Counted from the stretch's first letter, positions 16,668 through 23,460 are shown. The stretch is 35,356 nt of DNA from Fimbriimonas ginsengisoli Gsoil 348 (GCA_945881865.1 CAMCVK010000019.1:1-35356); one strand, 5' to 3'. Translations and numbers: made by a program. Notes: generated from the sequence alone by a model not told the origin.

Positions 16668-16809
16668 GCCGCCGGTTGGTTTTTACCGGCGCAGCAGATT
16701 CTGCGACCCCGCTGGGGTCGGCTGAACCGGCCGCTCGCGTTCCCCGGGTCTTCGACCCGCGGCTAACGTCGGCGATCCCTGCGGGATCGTGGGCCGGATG
16801 CTTATCCTC
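16668..16809 (+). repeat. Palindromic GC-rich repeat, direct copy 2
   Basis: A second copy of the unit at 16464-16606, 142 bp. Its differences from copy 1 include compensating changes inside the palindromes (for example GATCCCTCCAGGATC becomes GATCCCTGCGGGATC), which suggests the hairpin shape is preserved. Confidence 0.85.
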
Positions 16810-16868
16810 CGACGTGCGGCTCCAATCGTTCGGCCTCATGGACTTTGATCGTGCCGAGCCGCAAACCC

Positions 16869-16967
16869 GATCCTGGAGGGATCGCATACGATAGCCCCGG
16901 GTCGACGCCGGTCGACCCGGGGTCAGAGGCCTACCCAATTCCGCACCCCAGCGGGGTGCCAGAATCT
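16869..16967 (-). repeat. Inverted, shortened copy 3 of the palindromic repeat
   Basis: On the minus strand this stretch gives the same module order as copies 1 and 2. AGATTCTG comes first, followed by CACCCCGCTGGGGTG and a CCCCGGGTCGAC palindrome, then GATCCCTCCAGGATC. It is shorter in the middle and ends 81 nt before the pentapeptide-repeat gene. The C-to-G swaps around CCCCGCTGGGG keep the palindrome. Confidence 0.7.
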
Positions 16968-17048
16968 AGAACTCGAGAGCGGAATCATGTGGTGCCGTTC
17001 ATGTAGATTACGAACACAGAGTTGCACTAGAGGAGTGAGAGGCTAGAA

Positions 17049-17549
17049 GTGGAGCCCGAGGTAATCATCAAAATTACCAGCAACTGGAGTACTCCGGTGG
17101 AATTCTCGTGGGAGCGTCGGGCACTACTGCCGCGACCCGCTCTCAAAGGCGTCTCACTGACTTCCATGACAATTCGCGACTCAAATTTGAGTTGCTTCCG
17201 CGTGGAGGGCTGCGCCTTCCGTTCCTGCACCTTTGAAAGCTGCTCGCTGGAATCGGCCAGCGTCGGAAGATGCGAATTCATCGACTGCAGCTTTGTGGAC
17301 ACTGATTTGTCCTTTGCCACACTCGCTGAATGCAGTTTCACTGACTGCCAGTTTGTTCGCGTAAAGCTTCGCGGAGCGAGTCTTCTGGAAACTGACTTCG
17401 GCATCCTGCCTTCCGACTCGCTTGACGTGTCAACCGTAAGGTGGACCGAGGGCACGAAGTGGCCGACTTGGCTGACCGATTCAAACCTCATCCGAATAAG
17501 CGACGACGAAATCTTCCGTCGGATGGAAGCTGGCGAACCGATTCCATAG
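17049..17549 (+). CDS. Cys-rich pentapeptide-repeat protein, GTG start
   Basis: A 166-residue protein. Residues 38 to about 118 follow a five-residue rhythm with a central Phe or Leu: SNLSC, CAFRS, CTFES, CSLES, CEFID, CSFVD, TDLSF, CSFTD, CQFVR, ASLLE, TDFGI. This is the right-handed quadrilateral beta-helix of the pentapeptide family. Cys is unusually frequent at the i-2 position, where Ala is most common. The family includes gyrase-protecting DNA mimics and many unknowns; nothing here points to a specific target. The C-terminal tail is Trp-rich (VRWTEGTKWPTWL). The start is GTG at 17049, with AGGAG at 17031-17035, a long spacing. It sits at the left border of the accessory island. Confidence 0.75.
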   Translation: MEPEVIIKITSNWSTPVEFSWERRALLPRPALKGVSLTSMTIRDSNLSCFRVEGCAFRSCTFESCSLESASVGRCEFIDCSFVDTDLSFATLAECSFTDCQFVRVKLRGASLLETDFGILPSDSLDVSTVRWTEGTKWPTWLTDSNLIRISDDEIFRRMEAGEPIP

Positions 17550-17597
17550 AGTGGAACGACGACAGCTTGCGGATGTATCAGAACCATACCGACAGAA

Positions 17598-17684
17598 ATG
17601 ATTGTCTGGTATCAGATTTATTATGGATACGGCAATATGATAGCGACGTTGCCCGGCGCAGAGCTTGTAAGCCCGCCCGCTAAA
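17598..17684 (+). pseudogene. RHS/YD-repeat fragment 1
   Basis: The short in-frame stretch reads VWYQIYYGYGNMIATLPG. It matches the YD-repeat wording seen again at 18450 (YDGHGNMVATL) and 21800 (VWYPMCDGHGNLIAI). It has no adequate ribosome site and runs straight into the first 136-bp repeat. I read it as a leftover end of an RHS/YD-repeat protein, cut by repeat insertion. Confidence 0.5.
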
Positions 17685-18417
17685 GCCCTTCTCCGAGCGG
17701 AGAAGGGACGGGATGAGGCCAAAAGGACCTGCTTAGATCGAAACCTGCCATGGCACTTCCACCAATTGCGCACGTCTCCGCCTCATCCTAATCCTTCTCC
17801 CGAGGGAGAAGGACTTTAGCTTCCCGTGCTAGGCTCATGCCGCGGTTCAAGATAGGAGAATTGCCACATGCTATTCGCGGCGAACTTGTCAGGTCGCCCG
17901 ATGAAGCCCTTCTCCGAGCGGAGAAGGGATGGGATGAGGCCAAAAGTACCAGCTTAGATCGAAACCTGCCATGGCATTTCCACCAAAGGCGCACGTCTCC
18001 GCCTCATCCTAGTCCTCTTCCCGAGGGAGAAGGACTTTAGCTGCCCGTGGCCGGCTCGCTCCCCACGCCGAATTCGTAGGCTTGCGCAGTTGAGCCCTTC
18101 TCCGAGCGGAGAAGGGATGGGATGAGGCCAAAAGGACCAGCTTAGATTGAAACATGCCTTGGCATTTCCACGGAAGTCATACTGGCCCGCCTCTTCCTTC
18201 TCCTTCTCCCGAGGGAGAAGGACTTTAGCTGCCCTTGGTCGATTTGCTTCCTGCGCCGAATTCGTAGGCTTGCGCAGTTGAGCCCTTCTCCGAGCGGAGA
18301 AAGGATGGGATGAGGCAAAAAGTACCAGCTTAGATCGAAACCTGCCATGGCGTTTCCACCAAAGGCGCACGTCTCCGCCTCATCCTAATCCTTCTCCCGA
18401 GGGAGAAGGACTTTAGC
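17685..18417 (+). repeat. Array of four 136-bp inverted-repeat elements
   Basis: There are four copies at 17685-17820, 17906-18041, 18094-18229 and 18282-18417, each 136 bp. Every copy opens with hairpin CCCTTCTCCGAGCGGAGAAGGG followed by GGGATGAGG. It closes with the mirror image CCTCATCC and a second CTTCTCCC/GGGAGAAG hairpin. The outer ends of copy 1 are a 16-bp inverted repeat (GCTAAAG...CTTTAGC). Copies 2, 3 and 4 are spaced exactly 188 bp apart, and their 52-bp spacers share GCCGAATTCGTAGGCTTGCG. The layout is that of a non-autonomous MITE/REP-like element amplified in tandem. Two further copies lie at 21890-22212. Confidence 0.9.
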
Positions 18418-18830
18418 TGCCCGCACTCGGCTGGTGCAGCAGCTTCAGAGTGTATGATGGACACGGCAACATGGTGGCGACTTTAAGCGGGTCTGGCTGG
18501 GGCTACAGCATCTCGAACCGACGGACTATCTGTACCGACCCAACCCGCCACAACGGCTCCAACCTCGGCCGCAAGGTCGGCAACGAATCCGATTTGGTCC
18601 ACATGCGTGCCCGCTACTCCGACCCCAGCGTCGGCGGAGATAAATGTAGGCAAGGCACGAACTGGTTTACGGGTTGCAAGAACGACCCTATCCCGTACGG
18701 GATGAACGCGGTAAAGGCTGCTTCCATCTCTCTCGTGTTTTTTCACGCTCTGCTGGTCACGGCACTGGCAATCGGCGCGTTTGCAGGTCTAAAAGGAGGT
18801 CGTGATGGATTCATCAGCCCAGTGGACTAG
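18417..18830 (+). pseudogene. RHS core C-terminus with membrane tip (truncated remnant)
   Basis: The open frame begins right at the edge of repeat copy 4 and has no plausible start except GTG at 18450. It reads FRVYDGHGNMVATLSG, then GNESDLVHMRARYSDPSVGG, a decayed form of the RHS-core end RARYYDPxxGRF. GTNWFTGCKNDPIPYG follows, matching the LYxYCxNxPxxYxDPxG segment at the core/tip boundary. The last 45 residues form a hydrophobic tip (AASISLVFFHALLVTALAIGAF). In complete RHS proteins this tip is the variable toxin. The N-terminal thousand or so residues are missing, so this is a displaced or orphan tip. The end overlaps the next gene by 26 nt. Confidence 0.65.
18794..18799 (+). promoter_or_regulatory. 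Strong ribosome binding site deciding the 18805 start
   Basis: AGGAGG lies five nt upstream of ATG 18805, inside the RHS remnant. It selects ATG 18805 over the GTG three bases earlier and shows the small membrane protein is meant to be translated even though it starts within the remnant. Confidence 0.7.
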
Positions 18831-19146
18831 GAGTCAAATGATTTGGAGCGTGGTATTCGCGCTTCTGGCCTCCGCACTTCTCATCAGCCCAGTCGTGGTT
18901 CTCCATCGCATGCCGTTTTTTCAAACGATTGCTTGTCTATTGTTTGGAATAATTGTTGTCATCTTTGGGGCTACCAGGAATTCGGCTAGAGGACGAGTGG
19001 CGTCAATTGTCACCTACGGCGTCGGTGTTGTCGTATTACCGATAGCCGGACGGGGCCTCGGGTTGGCTGCAATCGCTGGCGCCGTCGCCGGAGGTGCCGT
19101 AGTTGTCGTGAATCTTCTCGGTCAAGATGGAAGAGATGACGAATAA
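18805..19146 (+). CDS. Small three-segment membrane protein, candidate RHS-tip partner
   Basis: A 113-residue protein with hydrophobic segments at about 12-34, 38-54 and 65-104; the last is very rich in Gly, Ala and Val (GLAAIAGAVAGGAVVVVN). It ends in an acidic tail, QDGRDDE. No family is recognised. It begins 26 nt before the end of the RHS remnant from a strong AGGAGG site. That is the position of an immunity gene in RHS or contact-dependent inhibition loci. Immunity to the hydrophobic tip encoded upstream is therefore a reasonable guess, but only positional. Confidence 0.65.
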   Translation: MDSSAQWTRSQMIWSVVFALLASALLISPVVVLHRMPFFQTIACLLFGIIVVIFGATRNSARGRVASIVTYGVGVVVLPIAGRGLGLAAIAGAVAGGAVVVVNLLGQDGRDDE

Positions 19147-19167
19147 GAGCGAAGCCATTTACCGATC

Positions 19168-19224
19168 ATGCAAATGTTTCTGATCAGCGTAGCAAAGGAC
19201 ATTGGACAGGAGTTCTTCCGGTGA
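19168..19224 (+). CDS. Possible 18-residue leader peptide gene
   Basis: A short frame (starting MQMFLISVAK, ending QEFFR) whose TGA overlaps the GTG start of the next gene as GTGA, the same type of junction seen elsewhere in this island. No ribosome site is obvious, and it also lies in frame with the gene upstream past its stop. It could be a coupling peptide or chance. Confidence 0.25.
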   Translation: MQMFLISVAKDIGQEFFR

Positions 19225-19637
19225 GGGAACTCGGTTGGCCAGCCTTCTTTCACGTCATCGGTGCGCTGTGGCTGTGCTGTCTTGGCTACTCAAAGCACCT
19301 CAGTGAGAAATGGCGGGACATTGTCAGCCCCATAGGTCTAATACTGATCGGGATCCCATATGGAGCCGTGACAACAAATCCGGTAGGGCCCTATGGCCTT
19401 AGTTTCGTCGCCAGGTTGACAATCACGGTTGGGCTCTACGCACTAATTCTTGTGTGTCTGTTCCAGATTATTCTGGCAAAGCGAAATGGGTCGACCGGTG
19501 CGGGCGATAGCACGTCGCTGCCGCAGTCTCGCGGTCCAGAGTACTACGCCAAGCGAGAACCGTACTACCGGATCGCGCTCTATTTGTTCGTGATATGGAT
19601 GATAGTGTCGGCGATTCAGTTATTTACGCGTAAATAA
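19221..19637 (+). CDS. Four-segment membrane protein of unknown function, GTG start
   Basis: A 138-residue membrane protein, not recognised. Hydrophobic stretches lie at about 7-23 (PAFFHVIGALWLCCLGY), 35-50, 64-85 and 118-134. A hydrophilic loop (KRNGSTGAGDSTSLPQS, then RGPEYYAKREPYYR) separates the last two. AGGAG at 19206-19210 lies 10 nt before the GTG. It sits in the island between the RHS remnant and the SUMF1-like gene and has the size and character of an orphan immunity or accessory protein. Codon usage is looser and lower in GC than the flanking glycosidase genes. Confidence 0.6.
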   Translation: MRELGWPAFFHVIGALWLCCLGYSKHLSEKWRDIVSPIGLILIGIPYGAVTTNPVGPYGLSFVARLTITVGLYALILVCLFQIILAKRNGSTGAGDSTSLPQSRGPEYYAKREPYYRIALYLFVIWMIVSAIQLFTRK

Positions 19638-19697
19638 TGTGGATAAAATAAGGTGAGCCTAACAGACTCAACCGCATGAGCGAAAGGGAGATTGGCT

Positions 19698-20393
19698 TTG
19701 ATTCAGACTAGCTCTAATATCAGTTGGATTCGGATTCCGGAAACGACGATAGAGTTGGGTCAGTCGGAACTGTCAGACGACGAACGAGAGAAATTTTCTA
19801 AGCATCACATTGTCTTGTCACCACCGAGGCGCGTTCATCTTGACGCGTTCGAGATGATGGAGTATCCGGTTGCGCAGGAGGTGGTCGCCCATGTTTTGGG
19901 CAGGGCCTACAAAACTCGCTTAAGCAAGTGCGACTTGCTACGTCCTGGGCAGCTCGGAACGCTCGTTTCTCAGACGGAGGCGGCCGAGGTTGCAAGATCC
20001 CTGGGTGGTGCGCTTCCATCAGAGGATCAATGGGAAGCGGCAGCAACCCTCGGAATTGCCGTCCAAAGGCTCCCGATTTCGACACGGCCCGCGCGTCACC
20101 GGTTGAAGGATTCGTCTGACATGGCAAGATCGCTTGCCGGAATAACGTCCGCTTCTGCGACCGGGATTAAGGGCTTGCAAGATGATCATTGCGAATGGAC
20201 GTCCACCGTTGATCCGCTGAGCGGTTGGAGCATCGCCAAGGGCGCCTGTAAATGCGGAGTAACTCACCCCTATCGGCGATGTGAGCTTCGGGCCTCGGAG
20301 CGCTGGTGGAACTTGGGATTCAGGTGCGTTAGAGTAGAAAGCGGGTCGCCGGACAAACCTCGGCTGTCAGGAGCACAGGACGTCAACGGATAA
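19698..20393 (+). CDS. Compact SUMF1/FGE-sulfatase-fold protein, TTG start
   Basis: About 231 residues with the landmarks of the formylglycine-generating-enzyme fold in order. WIRIPETTIELG is at the N-terminus and RRVHLDAFEMMEYPVAQEV follows. GGALPSEDQWEAAA corresponds to the LPTEAEWEYAA motif, CEWTSTV to WEWTSD, and WWNLGFRCVR ends the fold. The usual RGGSW is replaced by AKGACKCG. Most members of this fold are not sulfatase activators; they serve as C-type-lectin-like binding or scaffold domains in many systems. No transmembrane segment is present. AAAGGGAG at 19683-19690 lies seven nt before the TTG at 19698, which is preferred to the TTG at 19692. Gene context suggests an RHS-island cargo gene. 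Confidence 0.72.
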   Translation: MIQTSSNISWIRIPETTIELGQSELSDDEREKFSKHHIVLSPPRRVHLDAFEMMEYPVAQEVVAHVLGRAYKTRLSKCDLLRPGQLGTLVSQTEAAEVARSLGGALPSEDQWEAAATLGIAVQRLPISTRPARHRLKDSSDMARSLAGITSASATGIKGLQDDHCEWTSTVDPLSGWSIAKGACKCGVTHPYRRCELRASERWWNLGFRCVRVESGSPDKPRLSGAQDVNG

Positions 20394-20399
20394 ATTAGC

Positions 20400-20861
20400 A
20401 TGTTAGGAAGCCAAATGTTGTTGGTCACCAGCTCAGTGTTATTGCTGCCGATACTACTGTTTCTAGCAGCTATTCTTTGGGCCGAGCGTGTGTGCGAAGA
20501 GAGGCACGAAGTCTTTGAGGCCGTTTCTTCGGGTTGCCGTGTGCCGCCAGCGGACATCATTCGGGCCATCTGCTTGCCGTCTCAGATCGAGATTCTGTCC
20601 AACCCGAATGGCGCGGAAAGGCAGCTCTTGAAGTGCCACTCACTCGTCGATGCGTTGGCCGAAATTCCGGACTTTCAATCGAGTTCAAATCTTCGCGTCC
20701 TTGGGCGCTTGCGTGTTGCCATTCAAACCCTCCGGGAAGACTGCGCCGACAAGCTTGAAGCAGAGTTGATACGAACTTCCCTTTTGATTGCGAAACGGGA
20801 TCTTGACCTGCTGCGTCGGCAGTACAGATATTTCGAGTCGAGCCAAGGGAGTCGCCTATGA
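20400..20861 (+). CDS. Membrane-anchored coiled-coil-like protein of unknown function
   Basis: A 153-residue protein that is not recognised. Residues 5-27 form a single hydrophobic anchor (QMLLVTSSVLLLPILLFLAA). The rest is helical and charged, with a leucine-rich stretch near the end (EAELIRTSLLIAKRDLDLLRRQY) likely to pack as a helical hairpin. It starts 7 nt after the SUMF1-like stop and ends in an ATGA overlap with a 39-residue gene, so it belongs to the same transcript. An ATG at 20415 is an alternative start. Function unknown. Confidence 0.6.
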   Translation: MLGSQMLLVTSSVLLLPILLFLAAILWAERVCEERHEVFEAVSSGCRVPPADIIRAICLPSQIEILSNPNGAERQLLKCHSLVDALAEIPDFQSSSNLRVLGRLRVAIQTLREDCADKLEAELIRTSLLIAKRDLDLLRRQYRYFESSQGSRL

Positions 20862-20977
20862 CCGAACAAAAATCCAAGCATCCGACTTTCCAGTCTCTGC
20901 AACCAATGCGAGTTCTGTTTCTGTTGCTTGAATTAGCCGAAAGGCCGTATGCTGTAGCCAAGGGAGGAACTTGGTGA
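20858..20977 (+). CDS. 39-residue micro-gene with 4-nt overlaps on both sides
   Basis: A tiny frame beginning MTEQKSKHP and ending GGTW, with a short amphipathic Leu-rich stretch (MRVLFLLLELAERPYA). Its ATG overlaps the preceding stop (ATGA) and its TGA overlaps the next start (GTGA). Two exact coupling junctions at the ends of so short a frame argue for real translation rather than chance, though the product may matter less than ribosome delivery to the next gene. The ribosome site of the following gene lies inside it. Confidence 0.5.
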   Translation: MTEQKSKHPTFQSLQPMRVLFLLLELAERPYAVAKGGTW

Positions 20978-21150
20978 ACAAACGCGACCGCGACTTAGAA
21001 TTCATCGGTGGGCTATTGGCTGTGGCCCTCGTGGCCCTCTCCAACAATCGAAGCACTTGGGCCGAAGGATTCCGGATTGTCCTGGCCATCGCGGTCTGCG
21101 TGATCATGGGCCTCCAAATCTATCGGGTTCTTCGTAGTCTAACAAAATAA
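20974..21150 (+). CDS. 58-residue two-segment membrane protein, GTG start
   Basis: A small protein with an N-terminal charged cap (NKRDRDLEF), a hydrophobic segment GGLLAVALVALS, a short polar turn with NNRSTWAEG, a second segment FRIVLAIAVCVIMGL, and a basic tail RVLRSLTK. AGGGAGG at 20961-20967 lies six nt before the GTG, an excellent ribosome site. It is the last of three overlapping genes. The helical-hairpin architecture recalls holin-like, toxin or immunity micro-proteins, but no family is recognised. Confidence 0.6.
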   Translation: MNKRDRDLEFIGGLLAVALVALSNNRSTWAEGFRIVLAIAVCVIMGLQIYRVLRSLTK

Positions 21151-21541
21151 TCCTAACGAACACGGCAAGATGGTGGCGACTTGCTCCTCGCGCCAAACGC
21201 TAAGTCGGGGAATTTCTCGTGAGCTCTGAAGGATGATTATGTCCCCCTTTATTATCCTCTTTACGACTATGTTCGAGGCAACGATTGTAGCGTCTCGAAC
21301 GGGCCAGCTATCGCCACGCGGTTTGTTGGTTCGGAGTGTCTCAGACTCCGTCGCGGTTGGCGGAACCTCCGGCGGTATCTGTCGTTGAGGCTTCGCGGCT
21401 CCGAAGCCTATTGGCTACTCGTACCGGCCGCTTTCAACGTCGTGGTCCTCATTGCCAATCTGACAGATTGGCTGCGCGTATGCCAAAACCTGTAATGCTG
21501 CCGGCTTCATATGGTCGCGACTGGTTCATACTCAATGCAAT
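21151..21541 (+). pseudogene. Gene-poor stretch with RHS-like fragment and decayed reading frame
   Basis: No gene with a normal start is seen. At 21155-21229 the frame reads NEHGKMVATCSS, a weak match to the YD-repeat phrase DGHGNMVAT. At 21226-21495 an open frame without ATG, GTG or TTG near its beginning reads YVPLYYPLYDYVRGND and later YWLLVPAAFNVVVLIANL, plausible protein ending in a hydrophobic segment. I read both as remnants. Confidence 0.35.
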
Positions 21542-21718
21542 ATGAATGGGATGCTCATCATGATTTGCATTGCAGGACTATTGGGAGGTCTCGCTTCCGT
21601 CGTTCTGCTCCGGAGATTTCCGAACCATTCACCAGAGTTTAGGGCCGTTTTTCCTATGCTTGGGATCGGACTCGGAGTCGGGATATTCGCCCTGATGTAC
21701 ATCTTCGTGAGGCGATGA
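21542..21718 (+). CDS. 58-residue two-segment membrane protein
   Basis: A small hydrophobic protein. The first segment is MLIMICIAGLLGGLASVVLL. A basic/polar turn follows (RRFPNHSPEFR), then a second segment GIGLGVGIFALMYIF and the tail VRR. It has the same length and hairpin layout as the gene at 20974-21150, but the sequences are not clearly related. No strong ribosome site precedes the ATG, so expression is uncertain. It lies just upstream of another RHS fragment. Function unknown. Confidence 0.45.
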   Translation: MNGMLIMICIAGLLGGLASVVLLRRFPNHSPEFRAVFPMLGIGLGVGIFALMYIFVRR

Positions 21719-21753
21719 GTATGCCGACGTGAAGCCCGGGTCTGCTCGTCATC

Positions 21754-21864
21754 ATGAACTACGGCTTTACTGCGCTTGGGGTTGATATTGGGTCTACGAA
21801 CGGGGACGTCTGGTATCCGATGTGTGATGGACACGGCAACTTGATCGCGATCTGCTCCATGTGA
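21754..21864 (+). pseudogene. RHS/YD-repeat fragment, 36 codons
   Basis: The frame reads GVDIGSTNGDVWYPM then CDGHGNLIAICSM and stops. GDVWYxxxDGHGNxxA is the usual phrase of the last YD repeats in RHS proteins. The stop falls 25 nt before the 136-bp repeat array at 21890, mirroring the fragment at 17598 that abuts the first array. Confidence 0.5.
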
Positions 21865-21889
21865 CGGGCTTGTAAGCTCGCCGAGCAGC

Positions 21890-22212
21890 GCCCTTCTCCG
21901 AGCGGAGAAGGGATGGGATGAGGCTAAAAGTACCAGCTTAGATCGAAACCTGCCATGGCATTTCCACCAAAGGCGCACGTCTCCGCCTCATCCTAATCCT
22001 TCTCCCGAGGGAGAAGGACTTTAGCTGGCCGTGGCCGACTCGCTCCCAGCGCCGAATTCGTAGGCTTGCGCAGTTGAGCCCTTCTCCGAGCGGAGAAGGG
22101 ATGGGATGAGGCCAAAAGTACCAGCTTAGATCGAAACCTGCTATGGCATTTCCACCAAAGGCGCACGTCTCCGCCTCATCCTAATCCTTCTCCCGAGGCG
22201 AAGGACTTTAGC
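21890..22212 (+). repeat. Array of two 136-bp inverted-repeat elements (right border)
   Basis: Copies at 21890-22025 and 22078-22212 are spaced 188 bp apart, like those of the left array, and share its spacer sequence. The last copy has lost a few bases in the right-hand hairpin (CCCGAGGCGAAGG). After it, the spacer consensus continues to GCCGAATTC at about 22246 and then stops, marking the island edge. Between 21865 and 22340 nothing else is seen. Confidence 0.88.
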
Positions 22213-22340
22213 TGCCCGTGGCCGACTCGCTCACCGCGCCGAATTCTCAAAGACCGGACACGAAAAATTTCGTGGAACGGCCCGCGCCGGCAGTGTCTTT
22301 CACGCCCCGGAATCGCAAAAACGCGACCCAGGAAAGACCC

Positions 22341-23417
22341 ATGAAACTCTCGAACTTGATCATCATCGCATTCGCCCTCGTCAGCGCATCGGCCAACGCC
22401 CAGCTCTACACCCAGACCAACGAAGCCGCCGGTAACCGAATTGCCGAGATCCGGGTCAATCCGGATGGTTCCTTCGTCAAGCCGCGCTACTTCGCCACGG
22501 CCGGTCTTGGCTCCGGAAACGGACTCGGAATCCAGGGTGCCGTCGCCCTGACGCAAGATCGCCGATTCCTGCTTGCCGTAAACGCCGGCAGCAACGAAAT
22601 TTCAGTTTTCCGTCTGGGCGGGGAAGCGGGCGCGGTCCTCGTATCGAAGGCTCCTTCCGGCGGAACCCGACCGGTTAGCGTCACCACGTTTGGCGACCTG
22701 GTCTACGTTGTCAACGCAACTTCGGCCAACATCGCGGGACTCTACATCAGCCCGAACGGCCAGCTTCAGCCGATTCCGGACTCCATTCAGCCGCTCAGCA
22801 CGGCCAACGCAGCCCCGGGTCAAATCAGCTTTAACCCAGAAGGCGACGCGTTGTATGTAACCGAGAAGAACAACAACCGAATCACCTACTTCAGCGTCGA
22901 CACGATGGGTCTGCCTTCAGCGCCCCAGTTCGTTCCGTCGCCGGGCAGCACGCCGTTCGGTTTTGGCTTTGGCCGACGCGGCAAGCTCATCGTCACCGAG
23001 GCATTCCCGGGAATCATGAACGCGAGCGCGGTTTCGGCCTTCACGACGAACGACTCGGGCCGACCGACGGTCGCCGCCGCAACCATTCCGACGTTCCAAA
23101 CGGCGGCCTGCTGGCTTGCGGTAACCAAGAACGGCAAGTTCGCCTATGCGGCAAACGCTGCCAGCGAGTCGATTACGGGTTACCGAATCTACGATGATGG
23201 CACGCTTGCACTCCTCAGCCCGAACGGAATTTCCAGCCAGGTTTCGAAGGGTAGCGGCGCGACCGACCTCGCGGTCAATGAGTCGAACGGCCTGTGGATG
23301 CTGGCTCCCCGCGCGGGCGGAGTCGTCGCGTTCTCGGTGGATGCCGCCGGAAAGCTGACCCGCGGCGCCCGCATCTACAACCTGCCGAGGACGATCACCG
23401 GACTCGTCTACCGCTGA
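22341..23417 (+). CDS. Secreted seven-bladed beta-propeller (lactonase-like) protein
   Basis: A 358-residue exported protein with signal peptide MKLSNLIIIAFALVSASANA. It then shows repeating beta-propeller blades: NRIAEIRVNPDGSF, RFLLAVNAGSNEISVFRL, LVYVVNATSANIAGLYI, ALYVTEKNNNRITYFSV and FAYAANAASESITGYRI. The NAGSNxIS/VFxL rhythm is that of the 6-phosphogluconolactonase-like propeller family (Lactonase, PF10282). Because it is secreted, gluconolactonase activity is doubtful and a binding or extracellular lactonase role is as likely. AGGAAAG at 22330-22336 supports the ATG at 22341; the longer frame upstream is repeat-flank sequence. A strong hairpin follows. Confidence 0.85.
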   Translation: MKLSNLIIIAFALVSASANAQLYTQTNEAAGNRIAEIRVNPDGSFVKPRYFATAGLGSGNGLGIQGAVALTQDRRFLLAVNAGSNEISVFRLGGEAGAVLVSKAPSGGTRPVSVTTFGDLVYVVNATSANIAGLYISPNGQLQPIPDSIQPLSTANAAPGQISFNPEGDALYVTEKNNNRITYFSVDTMGLPSAPQFVPSPGSTPFGFGFGRRGKLIVTEAFPGIMNASAVSAFTTNDSGRPTVAAATIPTFQTAACWLAVTKNGKFAYAANAASESITGYRIYDDGTLALLSPNGISSQVSKGSGATDLAVNESNGLWMLAPRAGGVVAFSVDAAGKLTRGARIYNLPRTITGLVYR

Positions 23418-23428
23418 TCCGTTAGCCC

Positions 23429-23460
23429 AGAACCCCGCCGCCCGGTGGCGGGGTTCTCTT
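23429..23460 (+). terminator. Intrinsic terminator after the beta-propeller gene
   Basis: An 11-bp stem AGAACCCCGCC/GGCGGGGTTCT closes a 7-nt loop 11 nt after the stop, followed by CTT. The T-tract is short, but the stem is strong and well placed. Confidence 0.7.

Noticed and set aside
17788-18370. Minus-strand frames in the repeats that start MRLWWKCHGRFRSK
   Set aside because: They recur in every 136-bp element and follow its hairpins; they are translations of the repeat, with no start signals and inconsistent ends.
21336-21545. A 69-codon frame in the gene-poor stretch
   Set aside because: It conflicts with a more protein-like (though start-less) frame on the same strand, has no ribosome site and shows low-complexity Arg/Ser content.
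17685-22212. CRISPR array
   Set aside because: Repeats are 136 bp, spacers are similar to each other and no cas genes are present.
16334-22250. Integrase-type genomic island using tRNA-Phe as attachment site
   Set aside because: No integrase gene is seen and I found no second copy of the tRNA-Phe 3' end near the right border, so only the position next to the tRNAs supports the idea.
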